This document shows positions 43,840 to 53,734 of a DNA stretch of 64,000 nucleotides, piece after piece (positions within the stretch are counted from its first letter, which is position 1; every line of letters begins with the position of its first letter). Location of the stretch: positions 2,828,593 through 2,892,592 of the forward strand of contig NZ_CP007142.1 of NCBI RefSeq assembly GCF_000940805.1, in the 5' to 3' direction. The position numbers and the translations under genes are program-made. The notes beneath the pieces are model-generated. The model was not told the origin of the DNA and made no database searches. It was given only the letters and a program-made list of their open reading frames with translations. The DNA is from Gynuella sunshinyii YC6258 (GTDB taxonomy: Bacteria; Pseudomonadota; Gammaproteobacteria; Pseudomonadales; Natronospirillaceae).

Positions 43840-44796
43840 TCACTCCAATGGCAACACCCCGGATTTTTTCACCCGAAAGCCCAGCAGTTGTCTGAGCCAT
43901 TCATGACCGCTGACCAATAAGATGCCGGCGAGCACCAGCAGGGTTCCGAACAGGAATTCCGGTTCAATGCGTTCGTTCAAAAACACCGCGCCCAGGGCCA
44001 CCCCAAACAATGGCGTTAATAATGAGAGCACGCTGATGCGCGATGCCGGGTAGTGACGCAACAGCCAGAACCAGATGAGCAGAGCAAAAAAGGAGACCAC
44101 CACGGTTTGAAAGGTCAGGCTGGCCAGCGCCGGCACGGTCGGCTCGAAGTGCCATTGCCCCAGCAGCCATGCGCTCGTGACCAACAACACACAACCCACC
44201 ACCAGCTGATACAACAAGGTGTGTTCTGAGGGTGTGGATGCCAGGCTGGATGACCGAATGACCACGGTGGTCAGCCCCCAGGCCGCGCCGCCGCCGATGG
44301 CCAGCAGGTCGCCGAGCAGCAGGTTGGGGCTGGCTTCGGTGTTTGCGCTTTCGGGCAGCAGAAATGCCGTGGCAATGCCGGCCAGGGCGATGGCGATGCC
44401 CAGCCATTGCAACGGCGCCAGCCGTTCATCGGGCACGACAAAATGCAGAATCAACGCGGCAAACACCGGCGAGGTATAGAGGAATACCACGGTATGGGCG
44501 GCGGTGGTAAATCGGAGGGCTTCGCCGGCCAGTATGTATTCCAGAGCGAACAAAAAACCTGCGGTCAGGCCGGCGCCGAGGTGGCCTTTCAGTGTGAAGT
44601 TGAGGGTTTTGGCGGGATGCAGCCACAGATACAGGATGACCAATACCGCGGCCAGGCCGGAGCGGAGACCGATTTGCAGCACGGGGGAAATGTCATCGCC
44701 GGTGGCTTTGAGCACGACCTGTTGCAAACCCAGGCACAGACAAAAAACAAGCATTAATCCCAATGCACTGGCATCGATGGGCCGGCGGCTGTTCAT
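43840..44796 (-). CDS. DMT-superfamily transporter, EamA domains
   Basis: 318 residues with ten helices in two EamA repeats (second starting near residue 160, GDLLAIGGGAAWGLT). Inner-membrane metabolite exporter of unknown substrate. Divergent from the AraC gene 101 bp away, which likely regulates it. Confidence 0.85.
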   Translation of the reverse strand: MNSRRPIDASALGLMLVFCLCLGLQQVVLKATGDDISPVLQIGLRSGLAAVLVILYLWLHPAKTLNFTLKGHLGAGLTAGFLFALEYILAGEALRFTTAAHTVVFLYTSPVFAALILHFVVPDERLAPLQWLGIAIALAGIATAFLLPESANTEASPNLLLGDLLAIGGGAAWGLTTVVIRSSSLASTPSEHTLLYQLVVGCVLLVTSAWLLGQWHFEPTVPALASLTFQTVVVSFFALLIWFWLLRHYPASRISVLSLLTPLFGVALGAVFLNERIEPEFLFGTLLVLAGILLVSGHEWLRQLLGFRVKKSGVLPLE

Positions 44797-44897
44797 GATT
44801 GACTCCAGGCTAATAAATGATCGGGCATTATCGTTTTGTCAGCTTTGATAGATATAGCTAGAATCCGCCATTTGATAGCAGCAAAACGACATCCGCT

Positions 44898-45698
44898 ATG
44901 AATCTTCTTGCACGCGAATTTCAGCAGTCGCCCTATGCCGGTCACGAAGCACTGCCTTCGGCCATTGTGTTTTGGGCGGCGCAAACGCCGGCCGATGCGG
45001 CTTATCCGGTGCACAGTCATCCCTGGGGGGAGTTTGTGTATTCCTTCAGCGGCATGATGGAGGTGGTGGTGGCCGGGCGTCAGTATCTGGTGCCGTCTCA
45101 ATACGGGTTGTGGCTGCCGCCGAATGTGGAGCATCAGGGTCTTAACCGTCACGCCACCTGTCACGGTTCATTGTATATCTCTGCACCTCACTGCACGGCT
45201 ATGCCGGAGCATACCTGTGCCCTGACCATCAGCCCGTTGGTGCGTTCGATGCTGGAGCATCTGCATCAGTCGTTGCCACCGTTACCGTATCGCGCGGGCG
45301 ATGAACGGTTGTTGCAGGTGCTGGTGGATCAGTTGGAGCAGGCTGAAGGCGTGGGCAGTTATCTGCCGACTTCGCAAGATCCGCAGTTGAGCCGGCTGTT
45401 GCGAATGCTCGATGCCAATCCCGGCGATGGTCGCACGGTGGCGCAACTGGCCAGTGCCGTGCATTTGACCGAGCGGACATTAGTGCGCCGCTGCCAGCGG
45501 GATCTGTCGATGTCGTTAAACGAGTGGCGTCAGCGGTTACGCATCGTCAAAGCGATGCCGCTGCTGATCGCCGGGCGAAAAGTGGAAAGCATTGCCCTGG
45601 AGCTGGGTTATGGCAGCTCCTCGGCCTTTATTGCCATGTTCCGCCGGCTCATGGGAGTCACACCAGACGAGTACCGCAAAACCACCATCGGCAAATAA
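44898..45698 (+). CDS. AraC-family regulator with cupin domain
   Basis: 266 residues. The N-terminal cupin (HSHPWGEFVYSFSGMMEVVV, then WLPPNVEHQG) would bind the effector. The C-terminal double HTH includes VAQLASAVHLTERTLVRRCQ and ALELGYGSSSAFIAMFRR. Typical of AraC proteins that switch on a neighbouring EamA exporter. Confidence 0.88.
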   Translation: MNLLAREFQQSPYAGHEALPSAIVFWAAQTPADAAYPVHSHPWGEFVYSFSGMMEVVVAGRQYLVPSQYGLWLPPNVEHQGLNRHATCHGSLYISAPHCTAMPEHTCALTISPLVRSMLEHLHQSLPPLPYRAGDERLLQVLVDQLEQAEGVGSYLPTSQDPQLSRLLRMLDANPGDGRTVAQLASAVHLTERTLVRRCQRDLSMSLNEWRQRLRIVKAMPLLIAGRKVESIALELGYGSSSAFIAMFRRLMGVTPDEYRKTTIGK

Positions 45699-45719
45699 GC
45701 ACCCATGCGCCGGCGTGAT

Positions 45720-46847
45720 TTATTCCGCCATCATGTGTCGCTGGCCCTGATGCAAGGCGCGATAAATCTGGTTGCGTAACAGGTTGGCTTCGGGGTTGCT
45801 GATGCTGCGCGTGGGGTGACGCATCACCAGCCGCAGCAACACATTTTTTTGTCCCGGTCGCATGCCCAAGCGTTCAACCGCGGTGTTGGGCAGGTTGAGA
45901 TAGGGCGTTTCACTGACAATGATGACTTCTTCCAGCAGATCGCCCTGATCGTGTAACAGCTCCCGCACCAGATCACCCAGAATTTCAACATTGATGTCTT
46001 CGTTTACTGCCAGTGACAGATCCCGTTTGATGGTCGGCTGGAAGGAAACTTCCTGCCAGGGTTCCAGGTCTTGCATCTGTGCCTGTATTCGAGAATCCTG
46101 GTGGCGCAGCAGACGAATATCGGGGATGTTTTTACGCAGCATGAGCACCCGGTCCAGGCCGATGCCCATGGCAATACCGGTGGTTTCTTCCGGGTCCCAG
46201 CCGCAGCGTGCCAACAGCGCTGGCGAGATGCGACCGCATTCGCCGACTTCAACTATTTCGCCGGCGGGATTGCGGGCATCTATTTGCAGGCCATTTTCTG
46301 TATAGGGATGAGGGGAATCTGACAATGTGATGGCGCAGTCCGGCAGCACTCGATTGAAAATCACGTTAACCGCCGTGGCGACAATATCCTGCTGGCCGCA
46401 GGTTTCCCGGTCCAGCAGCAGCCAGACGTCGAGCTGATGAGGTTCGCCGGTATGCCAGCGGTCGATGCTGTCGCGGCGATACACCAGCCCATGGCTCAGG
46501 GCGCCAAGGCAGTCGGGATGGTTGCCATGGCTCCAACCTCGCAGCCAGGCGGGAATGGCGCTGGAGGTTTGGGTTCTTAACATCAGGTTATCGGTCAGGT
46601 AACGGCTGTAGCGGGCTTCGCGCGCGGGGCCGTCGTCGGGGTAACCCAGGTCGTCGTAGTTGGCGGTGGTTCTGACCACCGGGTTGTGATTGAGGCGTTG
46701 CAGATAACAGGGCCAGGTCTGTTCGAGTGCCTGCTGTACTTCGGTGATGAGCAGTTGCATGGCGTGTGGCCCTTGTTGTGTATCCGTCAGGTCACGAAGG
46801 GTCAGGGCATTAATCAGTTGGGTATGGGAAATGGCGACAATCGACAT
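45720..46847 (-). CDS. PheS-related ligase (SrmL-type), function unknown
   Basis: 375 residues. Residues 60-240 carry the class II aminoacyl-tRNA synthetase core of PheS (VVRTTANYDDLGYP, then GMGIGLDRVLMLR-like motif 3 with AMGIGLDRVLML). The C-terminal 90 residues resemble the ferredoxin-fold anticodon-binding domain of PheT (FQPTIKRDLSLAV, RLVMRHPTRSISN). It matches the stand-alone PheS-related mystery ligase type. It is unlikely to charge tRNA-Phe; an amino-acid activation role is inferred. Confidence 0.75.
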   Translation of the reverse strand: MSIVAISHTQLINALTLRDLTDTQQGPHAMQLLITEVQQALEQTWPCYLQRLNHNPVVRTTANYDDLGYPDDGPAREARYSRYLTDNLMLRTQTSSAIPAWLRGWSHGNHPDCLGALSHGLVYRRDSIDRWHTGEPHQLDVWLLLDRETCGQQDIVATAVNVIFNRVLPDCAITLSDSPHPYTENGLQIDARNPAGEIVEVGECGRISPALLARCGWDPEETTGIAMGIGLDRVLMLRKNIPDIRLLRHQDSRIQAQMQDLEPWQEVSFQPTIKRDLSLAVNEDINVEILGDLVRELLHDQGDLLEEVIIVSETPYLNLPNTAVERLGMRPGQKNVLLRLVMRHPTRSISNPEANLLRNQIYRALHQGQRHMMAE

Positions 46848-47091
46848 TTGGAAAATCCTCTAAAAAACCAGATTCAGTTGAACGTTTGATGTTGTTTTGG
46901 TTTTTGACCTCCGGGTCTGGCCCGGAGGAGAGGCTTTTCAGAATGAAAAGTTAACCCGCCGCGCCCGCTTGCTGGACCCGGAGGTGAATAAATCGATGTG
47001 AATGGAGATGAGATAAAATAGTCATGCGCCAAAGCTTAATGATCTTTTTATATTTGACAAGCTTATTTTTCTGGATGGTTCGATGTTGTGA

Positions 47092-47499
47092 TCAGCGTTT
47101 GGGTTTACCTGGGAATCGGGTGAGTGCCGGGTCCATGTGATCCCAGTGGCTGGCCTGACTGCAAAACGCATCTGCTTTGGGATGATACTGGGAGGTGTCG
47201 TCCAGAGTGCCGGCCAGTATTGAGGTGCGGCCGGCAACGGCTTCAACTTTGCCGAGCACCAGCGACCCGCATTTGGGGCAGAAACCGCGATGGATGGTTT
47301 TGCCGCTGCCGCCGATGCTGTCATAAAACGTTAATGTGCCATGGGTTTCCATGACATCATTTTCGAAGAACATCAGTGGCGCATAAGCGCTGCCGGTTGC
47401 CTGCTGGCAGTCACGACAGTGGCAGTTAAACTGAAATACCGGGTCGGCGCTGCATTGGTAACTGAACGCGCCGCAAAAACATCTTCCTGTATAGGTCAT
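47092..47499 (-). CDS. GFA-family (CENP-V/GFA) protein
   Basis: 135 residues with zinc ligands GRCFCGAF, NCHCRDCQQATG and GFCPKCGSLV. Same family as the cassette protein at 21231 but clearly diverged. Probably a zinc protein handling small thiol adducts; not shown. Confidence 0.85.
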   Translation of the reverse strand: MTYTGRCFCGAFSYQCSADPVFQFNCHCRDCQQATGSAYAPLMFFENDVMETHGTLTFYDSIGGSGKTIHRGFCPKCGSLVLGKVEAVAGRTSILAGTLDDTSQYHPKADAFCSQASHWDHMDPALTRFPGKPKR

Positions 47500-47607
47500 C
47501 GTCGCTGCCCCTTATGTGATGAGGCAACACTTTAGCTCTATGACCACACCCCGGCAACCGCACTGATTCGGCAAATACAATACCTATACGGTGGGCGATG
47601 GATCCAG

Positions 47608-48036
47608 TCAGTTGCTGTGCTCAGTGGTTTGCCTGGGGCAGGTTGTCAGGTCTTCGGTCATGGCCGGCGCGCTGTCGGCGGTGGAGAGCCCGATCAATTG
47701 ATGCAGCTGCTGCTGATCAAATCCCTGAATGTAATGGGTGTGATCGATGATCATCAGTGGGCGTTTAATCAGGATAGGGTCCTGAATCATGGCGGCTAAT
47801 GCGTCTTCGTGGCTGAGGTGTTCGGGGTTGAGTTGTCCGGATTTGATGGCCGGGGCCGTCTGGTTGAAACATTCAGACAGTGGCCGCTCGTCAAAAAAGG
47901 CCATCAGGCGTTCGGCCGTCCAGGGTTGTTGCAGCAGATTTTCGGGGTGTACTTCATGGCCGGATGATTGCAGCCACTGCAATTGCCGGCGGTTGTTGAT
48001 GCAGCCAGGTTTCTGAAAAAAGGTGATATGTGCCAT
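47608..48036 (-). CDS. nifO: NifO-like nitrogenase-associated ArsC/Spx-fold protein
   Basis: 142 residues. ITFFQKPGCINNRRQLQWL is the thioredoxin-like start with a single Cys (CxxN instead of CxxC), and IQDPILIKRPLMIIDHTHYI is the ArsC/Spx C-terminal block. Members with this pattern are annotated as nitrogenase-associated protein and sit in nif clusters. The nifE operon starts less than 1 kb away on the other strand, supporting the assignment. Confidence 0.75.
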   Translation of the reverse strand: MAHITFFQKPGCINNRRQLQWLQSSGHEVHPENLLQQPWTAERLMAFFDERPLSECFNQTAPAIKSGQLNPEHLSHEDALAAMIQDPILIKRPLMIIDHTHYIQGFDQQQLHQLIGLSTADSAPAMTEDLTTCPRQTTEHSN

Positions 48037-48082
48037 ACAGGGTTCTCTGCGTTTGCTAAGTAAATGGCACTGGTTTGTTCGG

Positions 48083-48709
48083 TTATGAGTCTAGTGTTGA
48101 AACCAGTACCTTAATACCTGCTATTCCAAAAAACATACCAAATATAAGGTCGAACCATCGGCTCAGTCTGAGGTAGATGGCTTGCGCCCGGCCGGTGGAA
48201 AACAGCAGGGCATAACCGATGAATACAAAACTGCTCTGCACGCCAACAGCAATGATCACTGACCATAACCCGGCAATGCTGGTGTTATGGGGAATGCCGA
48301 TGGCATATAAGGCACTGAAAAACAGAATGGCTTTGGGGTTGGTCAGGTGGATGGCCAGGCCTTTGAGGTAGGTTTGGGGAATCGATACGGGCGCGTTTTC
48401 GACGATCCGGGGGCGGTTGTTGTGACGGGCGGATAACAAGGATTTGAGCGCCAGAAACAACAGGTAACCGGCACCTGCATAGCGAAGCATTTCAAACAAC
48501 CATACGTTGGCGTACATCACCGCGCCCAACCCGAAAGCCGCCGAGCATGACCATACCAGGGAACCGCTCAATATCCCGCTGGCAAGGGTTATGCCGCGCA
48601 TGCGGCCCTGATTCATGGAGGTACCGGCAATGGCCAGAGTGGCGGGACCGGGGCTGGCGGTTGCCACCAGAGCGGCGGCCAGAATCACGGCGTAGTTAAT
48701 CTCATCCAT
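48083..48709 (-). CDS. LysE-family amino acid exporter
   Basis: 208 residues with six membrane helices. ASPGPATLAIAGTSMNQG near residue 18 and NPKAILFFSALYAIG in the middle are the LysE/RhtB landmarks. Likely exports an amino acid or related compound. Divergent from nifE with a 239-bp gap. Confidence 0.88.
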   Translation of the reverse strand: MDEINYAVILAAALVATASPGPATLAIAGTSMNQGRMRGITLASGILSGSLVWSCSAAFGLGAVMYANVWLFEMLRYAGAGYLLFLALKSLLSARHNNRPRIVENAPVSIPQTYLKGLAIHLTNPKAILFFSALYAIGIPHNTSIAGLWSVIIAVGVQSSFVFIGYALLFSTGRAQAIYLRLSRWFDLIFGMFFGIAGIKVLVSTLDS

Positions 48710-48828
48710 ATTGTGTGTCCAATCGTGTTGGGGGTTGGCGGGTCAAGCGTCAATGGTTTTCATGACAACATGATATGTGCTGGTCAGCAAGGCTTCTTCA
48801 ATGTTTCAGCTACGACAAAACCGGCTTT

Positions 48829-48844
48829 TGTCGGGTTTCAGACA
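48829..48844 (+). promoter_or_regulatory. NifA-type upstream activating sequence
   Basis: TGT-N10-ACA (TGTCGGGTTTCAGACA), the NifA binding consensus, about 45 bp upstream of the -24 element. Closer than usual (80-150 bp) but still plausible. Confidence 0.6.
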
Positions 48845-48887
48845 ATCGTTTTGGCGTTAATTCCCTGAAAAATCAACGGTTTTCACA

Positions 48888-48903
48888 TGGCTTGCCGTTT
48901 GCA
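48888..48903 (+). promoter_or_regulatory. Sigma-54 (-24/-12) promoter of nifE
   Basis: TGGCTTGCCGTTTGCA: GG (48889-48890) and GC (48901-48902) with the exact 10-bp spacing of RpoN promoters. The nifE ATG is about 35 bp beyond the expected start of transcription. Confidence 0.75.
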
Positions 48904-48948
48904 ATCTGTCTTCAACAGCCAAACAGATACGCGGGGGAGAGTGGAAAC

Positions 48949-50385
48949 ATGGCGATGAAATCCAAACAGATTGCAGAACTGCTGGATGAGCCGGCCTGTA
49001 GTCATAACCACAAATCCAAGTCCGGATGTGCGAAACCCAAGCCGGGTGCTTCAGCCGGTGGCTGTGCGTTTGATGGCGCTCAGATCGCTTTGCTGCCCAT
49101 CGCCGATGTGGCTCATATCGTTCACGGCTCCATCGCCTGCGCCGGCAGTTCGTGGGACAACCGGGGCACTCGTTCCAGTGGCCCGACCTTGTATCGAATC
49201 GGTATGACTACCGATCTGACCGAGCAGGACGTGATTATGGGACGCGGTGAAAAGCGTTTGTTCCATTCTATTAAGCAGGCGGTCACGACTTATCAGCCGC
49301 CGGCGGTCTTTGTGTATAACACCTGTATTCCAGCCTTGATCGGTGATGATGTCGATGCCGTGTGCAAGGCGGCGACTGAACAGTTTGGCATTCCGGTGGT
49401 GCCGGTGGATGCAGCCGGCTTTTACGGTACTAAAAATCTGGGTAACCGAATTGCCGGTGAATCCATGGTGAAGTATGTGGTGGGTACCCGTGAACCCGAT
49501 CCGGTGCCGGCGTCGGCGGTTCGGGCGGATGTGACTGTGCATGCTGTCAATCTGATTGGCGAATACAACATTGCCGGCGAGTTCTGGCATGTGCTGCCGC
49601 TGCTGGATGAACTCGGCATCCGGGTGCTGTGTACGCTCTCTGGTGATGCCCGTTTCCGTGAGGTGCAGACCATGCACCGGGCGGAAGTCAATATGATGGT
49701 GTGCTCCAAGGCCATGCTCAACGTTGCCCGCAAACTGCAGGACAGTTATGGCACGCCATGGTTTGAAGGCAGTTTTTATGGTGTTTCGGATACCAGCGAG
49801 GCGCTGCGCAATTTTGCCCGGTTGTTGAAGGATGATGCGCTGATTGACCGCACCGAGGCACTGATCCAGCGGGAAGAGGCGCGCATACATGCCGCACTGG
49901 ATGAGTGGCGACCACGGCTCAGTGGCAAGCGGGTGTTGTTGTATACCGGCGGGGTGAAGTCCTGGTCGGTCATTTCTGCTTTACAGGATCTCGGCATGGT
50001 GGTGGTGGCCACGGGCACCAAAAAATCCACCGAAGAGGATAAGGCGCGGATTCGTGAACTGATGGGGGACGATGCCATGATGATCGAGGATGGCAACCCG
50101 CGTGAGTTGCTGCGCATCGTCAGGGATTATCAGGCCGATATTCTCATTGCCGGTGGTCGCAATATGTATACCGCGCTGAAGGCGCGGGTGCCGTTTCTGG
50201 ATATTAATCAGGAGCGTGAATTCGGGTATGCCGGTTATCGCGGCATGCTGGAACTGGTGCGCCAGCTGGCGCTGACCATTGAGAGCCCGGTCTGGCAGGC
50301 GGCCAGATCTGCGGCCCCATGGCAAGCCTCGCGGCATGACGAAGTATTACCACTACCCGCTGCGCTGGCAGCTAACGAGGGGTGA
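48949..50385 (+). CDS. nifE: Nitrogenase FeMo-cofactor scaffold protein NifE
   Basis: 478 residues from ATG 48949 (GGGGGAGAG ribosome site); the upstream in-frame extension contains the promoter and is rejected. Landmarks: [32 protein letters not shown] and [14 protein letters not shown]-like core of the nitrogenase component 1 family. With NifN it forms the alpha2beta2 scaffold on which the NifB cofactor matures to FeMo-co before transfer to NifDK. It heads an eight-gene operon. Confidence 0.95.
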   Translation: MAMKSKQIAELLDEPACSHNHKSKSGCAKPKPGASAGGCAFDGAQIALLPIADVAHIVHGSIACAGSSWDNRGTRSSGPTLYRIGMTTDLTEQDVIMGRGEKRLFHSIKQAVTTYQPPAVFVYNTCIPALIGDDVDAVCKAATEQFGIPVVPVDAAGFYGTKNLGNRIAGESMVKYVVGTREPDPVPASAVRADVTVHAVNLIGEYNIAGEFWHVLPLLDELGIRVLCTLSGDARFREVQTMHRAEVNMMVCSKAMLNVARKLQDSYGTPWFEGSFYGVSDTSEALRNFARLLKDDALIDRTEALIQREEARIHAALDEWRPRLSGKRVLLYTGGVKSWSVISALQDLGMVVVATGTKKSTEEDKARIRELMGDDAMMIEDGNPRELLRIVRDYQADILIAGGRNMYTALKARVPFLDINQEREFGYAGYRGMLELVRQLALTIESPVWQAARSAAPWQASRHDEVLPLPAALAANEG

Positions 50386-50386
50386 T

Positions 50387-51784
50387 ATGAGCGAGATTAT
50401 CAAACGTAAAAAAGCCCTGGCGGTCAGTCCGCTCAAAGCCAGTCAGACCGTTGGCGCATCGCTGGCCTTTCTCGGGCTTAACCGCAGTATGCCATTGATG
50501 CATGGATCTCAGGGTTGCACGGCCTTTGCCAAGGTGTTTTTTGTGCGCCATTTTCGCGAACCCATTCCGTTGCAGACCACGGCGATGGATCAGACTTCAA
50601 CAGTTATGGGCGCGGATGAAAATATTGTTCAGGCGCTGGCGACCATCTGCCAGAAAAGCGCCCCGGCGGTGATTGGTCTGGTGACCACTGGGCTGGCCGA
50701 AACCCAGGGGTGCGACATTCAGGCGGCGGTTAAAACCTTTGCCAGAGAGCATCCGGAGCTGGCAGCTGCCACGGCTGTGGTGCCGGTGAATACGCCGGAT
50801 TTCAGCGGTTGTTTTGAATCGGGCTATGCCCTGGCCGTGAAAGCGATGATCCAGACGCTGGTGCCCGACACGCGTGATGATCAGCACAATCGGGTCGGCA
50901 TCCGTCGCCGGCAGGTGAATGTGTTGTGTGGGGCGCATCTGACCCCTGGTGATCTGGAATATCTGACCGACAGTATTGAGCAGTTTGGGCTGCGGCCATT
51001 GTTGATACCGGATTTGTCAGGCTCTTTGGATGGACATTTGAGTGAGGATGAATTTAATCCTTTAACCACTGGTGGTACCACGGTGGAAGACCTTGCCAGC
51101 GCCGGCGAAAGTATTGCCACACTGGTGATTGGTGCCAGTCTGTTTGGCGCGGCGGAGTTGCTGGAGCAGAAAACCGCTGTGCCGGTTTATCGGTTTCAGC
51201 ATTTGATGGGCATTACTGCCAATGATCGCTGGCTGGTGACGTTATCAGAACTCAGTGGCCAGCCGGTCCCCAGCCGCTATCAGCGATATCGCAGTCAGTT
51301 GCAGGATGCCATGCTCGATACGCATTTCATGATTGGTGACAAGCGGGTGGCCATTGCGGCCGATCCGGATCTGCTGATTGGCTTTGAAGATTTTCTGCGT
51401 GGCATGGGTGCGACCACGGTTGTTGCGGTTGTGCCGGCGGCCAGTCGTGAATTGACCCAGCTGCCCATGGCCGAGGTGCATGTGGGGGATCTGGAGGATC
51501 TGGAACGACTCGCCGCTGAACAGCGGGCCGAGCTGTTGCTGGGGAATTCCCACGCGGTGGATTCTGCTGCGCGCCTGGGGCTGCCGTTATTGCGTATCGG
51601 TTTTCCGCAATACGATCTGCTGGGCGGTTTTCAACGCTGCTGGTCGGGGTATCGCGGCAGCCAGCAGGTGCTGTTTGATCTGGCCAATCTGATCATGTCC
51701 AGCCATCATGATATTCGCGCTTACACCTCTATTTACCGGGATTCCGGCAATCCATACAGCAATGAACAGCATATGAGGCACTAA
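50387..51784 (+). CDS. nifN: Nitrogenase FeMo-cofactor scaffold protein NifN
   Basis: 465 residues from ATG 50387, one base after the nifE stop, so translation is coupled. [20 protein letters not shown] and [15 protein letters not shown] are NifN signatures. Partner of NifE in the cofactor scaffold. Full length for the family. Confidence 0.95.
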   Translation: MSEIIKRKKALAVSPLKASQTVGASLAFLGLNRSMPLMHGSQGCTAFAKVFFVRHFREPIPLQTTAMDQTSTVMGADENIVQALATICQKSAPAVIGLVTTGLAETQGCDIQAAVKTFAREHPELAAATAVVPVNTPDFSGCFESGYALAVKAMIQTLVPDTRDDQHNRVGIRRRQVNVLCGAHLTPGDLEYLTDSIEQFGLRPLLIPDLSGSLDGHLSEDEFNPLTTGGTTVEDLASAGESIATLVIGASLFGAAELLEQKTAVPVYRFQHLMGITANDRWLVTLSELSGQPVPSRYQRYRSQLQDAMLDTHFMIGDKRVAIAADPDLLIGFEDFLRGMGATTVVAVVPAASRELTQLPMAEVHVGDLEDLERLAAEQRAELLLGNSHAVDSAARLGLPLLRIGFPQYDLLGGFQRCWSGYRGSQQVLFDLANLIMSSHHDIRAYTSIYRDSGNPYSNEQHMRH

Positions 51785-52267
51785 ATGACACAGGTAACGA
51801 GGCAGTTGCAAGTGATCAAAGAAATCGATGACAGCAAAATGCTGAAAATCGCGTTCGCCACCAGCGACCGTAAAACCGTGAATCAGCATTTTGGATCGGC
51901 GCGGTCTTTTACCATTTACGGCATCACTGAGTCAGAAGCTCATCTGTTGATGGTCAGCGAGTTTGAGGATCTGAAACAGGATGGCAATGAAGACAAACTG
52001 GTGATCAAAATCGAATTGTTGAAGGACTGTGTTGCGGTGTTCTGCCGCGCCTGCGGTGCTTCTGCGGTGCGCCAGTTGATGGCCCGCAATATTCATCCGG
52101 TCAAGGTGACCGACGGACCGGACGATATCGACACCATTATCCATTCTTTGCAGCAGGAACTGAAAGACAGCCCCGCCGGCTGGCTGGGAAAAGCGGTGAA
52201 ACAGATGCAGCGTGAACAGCAACCGGACCGGTTGGATTTTATGGCAGAAGAAACCTGGGACGAATAA
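51785..52267 (+). CDS. nifX: FeMo-cofactor carrier protein NifX
   Basis: 160 residues, start abutting the nifN stop. KIAFATSDRKTVNQHFGSAR is the NifX/dinitrogenase-cofactor-binding domain, and FCRACGASAVRQLMARNI follows. NifX binds the NifB cofactor and passes it to NifEN. Confidence 0.93.
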   Translation: MTQVTRQLQVIKEIDDSKMLKIAFATSDRKTVNQHFGSARSFTIYGITESEAHLLMVSEFEDLKQDGNEDKLVIKIELLKDCVAVFCRACGASAVRQLMARNIHPVKVTDGPDDIDTIIHSLQQELKDSPAGWLGKAVKQMQREQQPDRLDFMAEETWDE

Positions 52268-52283
52268 CGAGGAGAGCGAACCC

Positions 52284-52763
52284 ATGACTGAATTTGCAGA
52301 AAAACTGGAAGTGGCGGACAACGATCCGGCCCTTAAATTGCCGTTTATCCGCGGCATCATCACTCAACTCAGAGCGATGGATACCTATGGCACTTACGAT
52401 ACCTGGAATGATGCCAGGGTGATTGATCCGCTGGTGCTGACCAAGGAGCGGCGGCGCGATATTCCGGTGGTGGGTGATCCCGATGAGGTGGTCATTGCGC
52501 GGATCAAGGCTTATTACAATGCCATTGCCGCCGGGATCGAAGTGGAGAGCCATCTGATGGCCATGCCGGTGATCAATCTTTCCCATGAAGGATTTGGCCG
52601 GGCATTGATCAAGGTTGGCAAGCTGGTGGTGGTGGATAAAACCCTGCGCGATGTGCATCGCTTTGGGTTTGATTCGCTGGAACAACTGGCCCGGGAAGGC
52701 TCGACATTAATTTCTGATGCGGCGGCATTGATTCAGCAGCATCGTCAGGTGGCGGAGCTATAA
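52284..52763 (+). CDS. NifX-associated protein (DUF269)
   Basis: 159 residues from ATG 52284 (ACGAGGAGAGCG upstream). KLPFIRGIITQLRAMDTYG and INLSHEGFGRALIKVGKLVV are typical of the NifX-associated DUF269 family, always found beside nifX. Exact role unknown; probably assists cofactor traffic. Confidence 0.9.
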   Translation: MTEFAEKLEVADNDPALKLPFIRGIITQLRAMDTYGTYDTWNDARVIDPLVLTKERRRDIPVVGDPDEVVIARIKAYYNAIAAGIEVESHLMAMPVINLSHEGFGRALIKVGKLVVVDKTLRDVHRFGFDSLEQLAREGSTLISDAAALIQQHRQVAEL

Positions 52764-52764
52764 G

Positions 52765-52962
52765 ATGGAAGAAGCAGAATTAAAAGCACTGGAAAAAGAA
52801 GTCAAAAAACGCAAACGCATTGCGACTGAGCTGGCTTCGGAGGTACACGATCTGGTGGAAGACACCTTGTGGACCGATTACGAACAATTGCCGGCCAAAG
52901 CCGAGCAGGTATATCAGGCCTGTCTGGCCTGGGCCGAGGCAAAATCCCGATTGCCGGCCTGA
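52765..52962 (+). CDS. Nif-associated small coiled protein (DUF683)
   Basis: 65 residues, helical, rich in Lys and Glu (ELKALEKEVKKRKRIATELA) with a C-terminal AKAEQVYQACLAWAEAK helix. CCE_0567/DUF683 family, a nif-cluster helix hairpin protein. One base after the previous stop. Confidence 0.88.
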   Translation: MEEAELKALEKEVKKRKRIATELASEVHDLVEDTLWTDYEQLPAKAEQVYQACLAWAEAKSRLPA

Positions 52963-53034
52963 TCTGTTCACCCTGGTAGCCATCCCGACGTGGCCACGGT
53001 GTGAACGGACAAACATGATTGATTGTGTGGATGA

Positions 53035-53053
53035 CTGCGGGCGAGGCCCGCAG
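53035..53053 (+). other. Hairpin in the operon spacer
   Basis: Perfect 8-bp stem CTGCGGGC / GCCCGCAG around GAG in the 142-bp gap before fdxB. There is no U-run, so it is more likely an mRNA stability or processing element than a terminator. Confidence 0.5.
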
Positions 53054-53104
53054 GCGCCAACGCTTCGTGATTTTACTGTTGAAAGAGAGAGAAGGGGGGT
53101 AGAG

Positions 53105-53398
53105 ATGTCTGCAATCATACAAGGGCAAACCCGGGGGGGAGCGGAGTGGACGCCCCAATTCGTCACTGAACTGGACCCGACCAATTGTATTGGCTGTGGC
53201 CGCTGTTACAAAGTTTGCCCCCGTAATGTATTTGAATTGGTGGAACGAAGTGCCAGTGACGATGATGACGACTTTTACGATGACGACGACGAAATGATGG
53301 TCATGACCATTGCTGATCCAATGGACTGCATTGGCTGTATGTCCTGCTCCAAGGTTTGTCCGAAAAAATGTCATACCCATGCACCGCAAAGCCTGTGA
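53105..53398 (+). CDS. fdxB: Nif-type 2[4Fe-4S] ferredoxin FdxB
   Basis: 97 residues. Two clusters are visible: NCIGCGRCYKVCPRNVF and DCIGCMSCSKVCPKKC. A very acidic insert (DDDDDFYDDDDE) lies between them and sets the nif FdxB type apart. It likely supplies electrons for cofactor assembly or nitrogenase. Confidence 0.92.
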   Translation: MSAIIQGQTRGGAEWTPQFVTELDPTNCIGCGRCYKVCPRNVFELVERSASDDDDDFYDDDDEMMVMTIADPMDCIGCMSCSKVCPKKCHTHAPQSL

Positions 53399-53407
53399 GG
53401 TAATACC

Positions 53408-53734
53408 ATGCCAAAACCTGTACACCATGTATTTGTCTGCATGCAGAACCGCGACCCCGGTCATCCTCGCGGCAGTTGCAGTCATGCCAGTAATGGCAAT
53501 CTGATGGAGCTGTTTGGGGATGCCATTGCCAAACGCGGTCAATTTGGCCGGATTGCACTGAGCGCATCGAGTTGTATTGGCCCATGTCATATCGGCCCGA
53601 GTGTGTTGGTGTATCCTGAGGGTATTCTTTATGCCGAAGTGGGCGCTGACGATGTGGACAACATTGTTGAGCAGCACCTGATCAACGGCGAAATATTAGA
53701 ACATAAGCAAGCACCGGCGGAGGTTTGGTCATGA
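53408..53734 (+). CDS. Thioredoxin-fold [2Fe-2S] ferredoxin (Shethna type)
   Basis: 108 residues. Cysteines at HHVFVCMQNRD, HPRGSCSHAS and SSCIGPCHIGPSVLVYPEG match the thioredoxin-like 2Fe-2S ferredoxins of nitrogen fixers. Nine bases after fdxB. Confidence 0.88.
   Translation: MPKPVHHVFVCMQNRDPGHPRGSCSHASNGNLMELFGDAIAKRGQFGRIALSASSCIGPCHIGPSVLVYPEGILYAEVGADDVDNIVEQHLINGEILEHKQAPAEVWS

Noticed and set aside
49051-49890. 279-codon frame on the minus strand inside nifE
   Set aside because: It is a shadow of a high-G+C coding gene; its product is His/Arg-rich without any domain, and nifE on the plus strand is certain.
53230-53290. Asp-rich run in fdxB suspected to be a frameshift or repeat expansion
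   Set aside because: Both cysteine clusters stay in frame and acidic inserts are usual in nif FdxB proteins.
52802-53677. 291-codon frame on the minus strand across DUF683, fdxB and the 2Fe-2S ferredoxin
   Set aside because: Antisense shadow of three confident nif genes.
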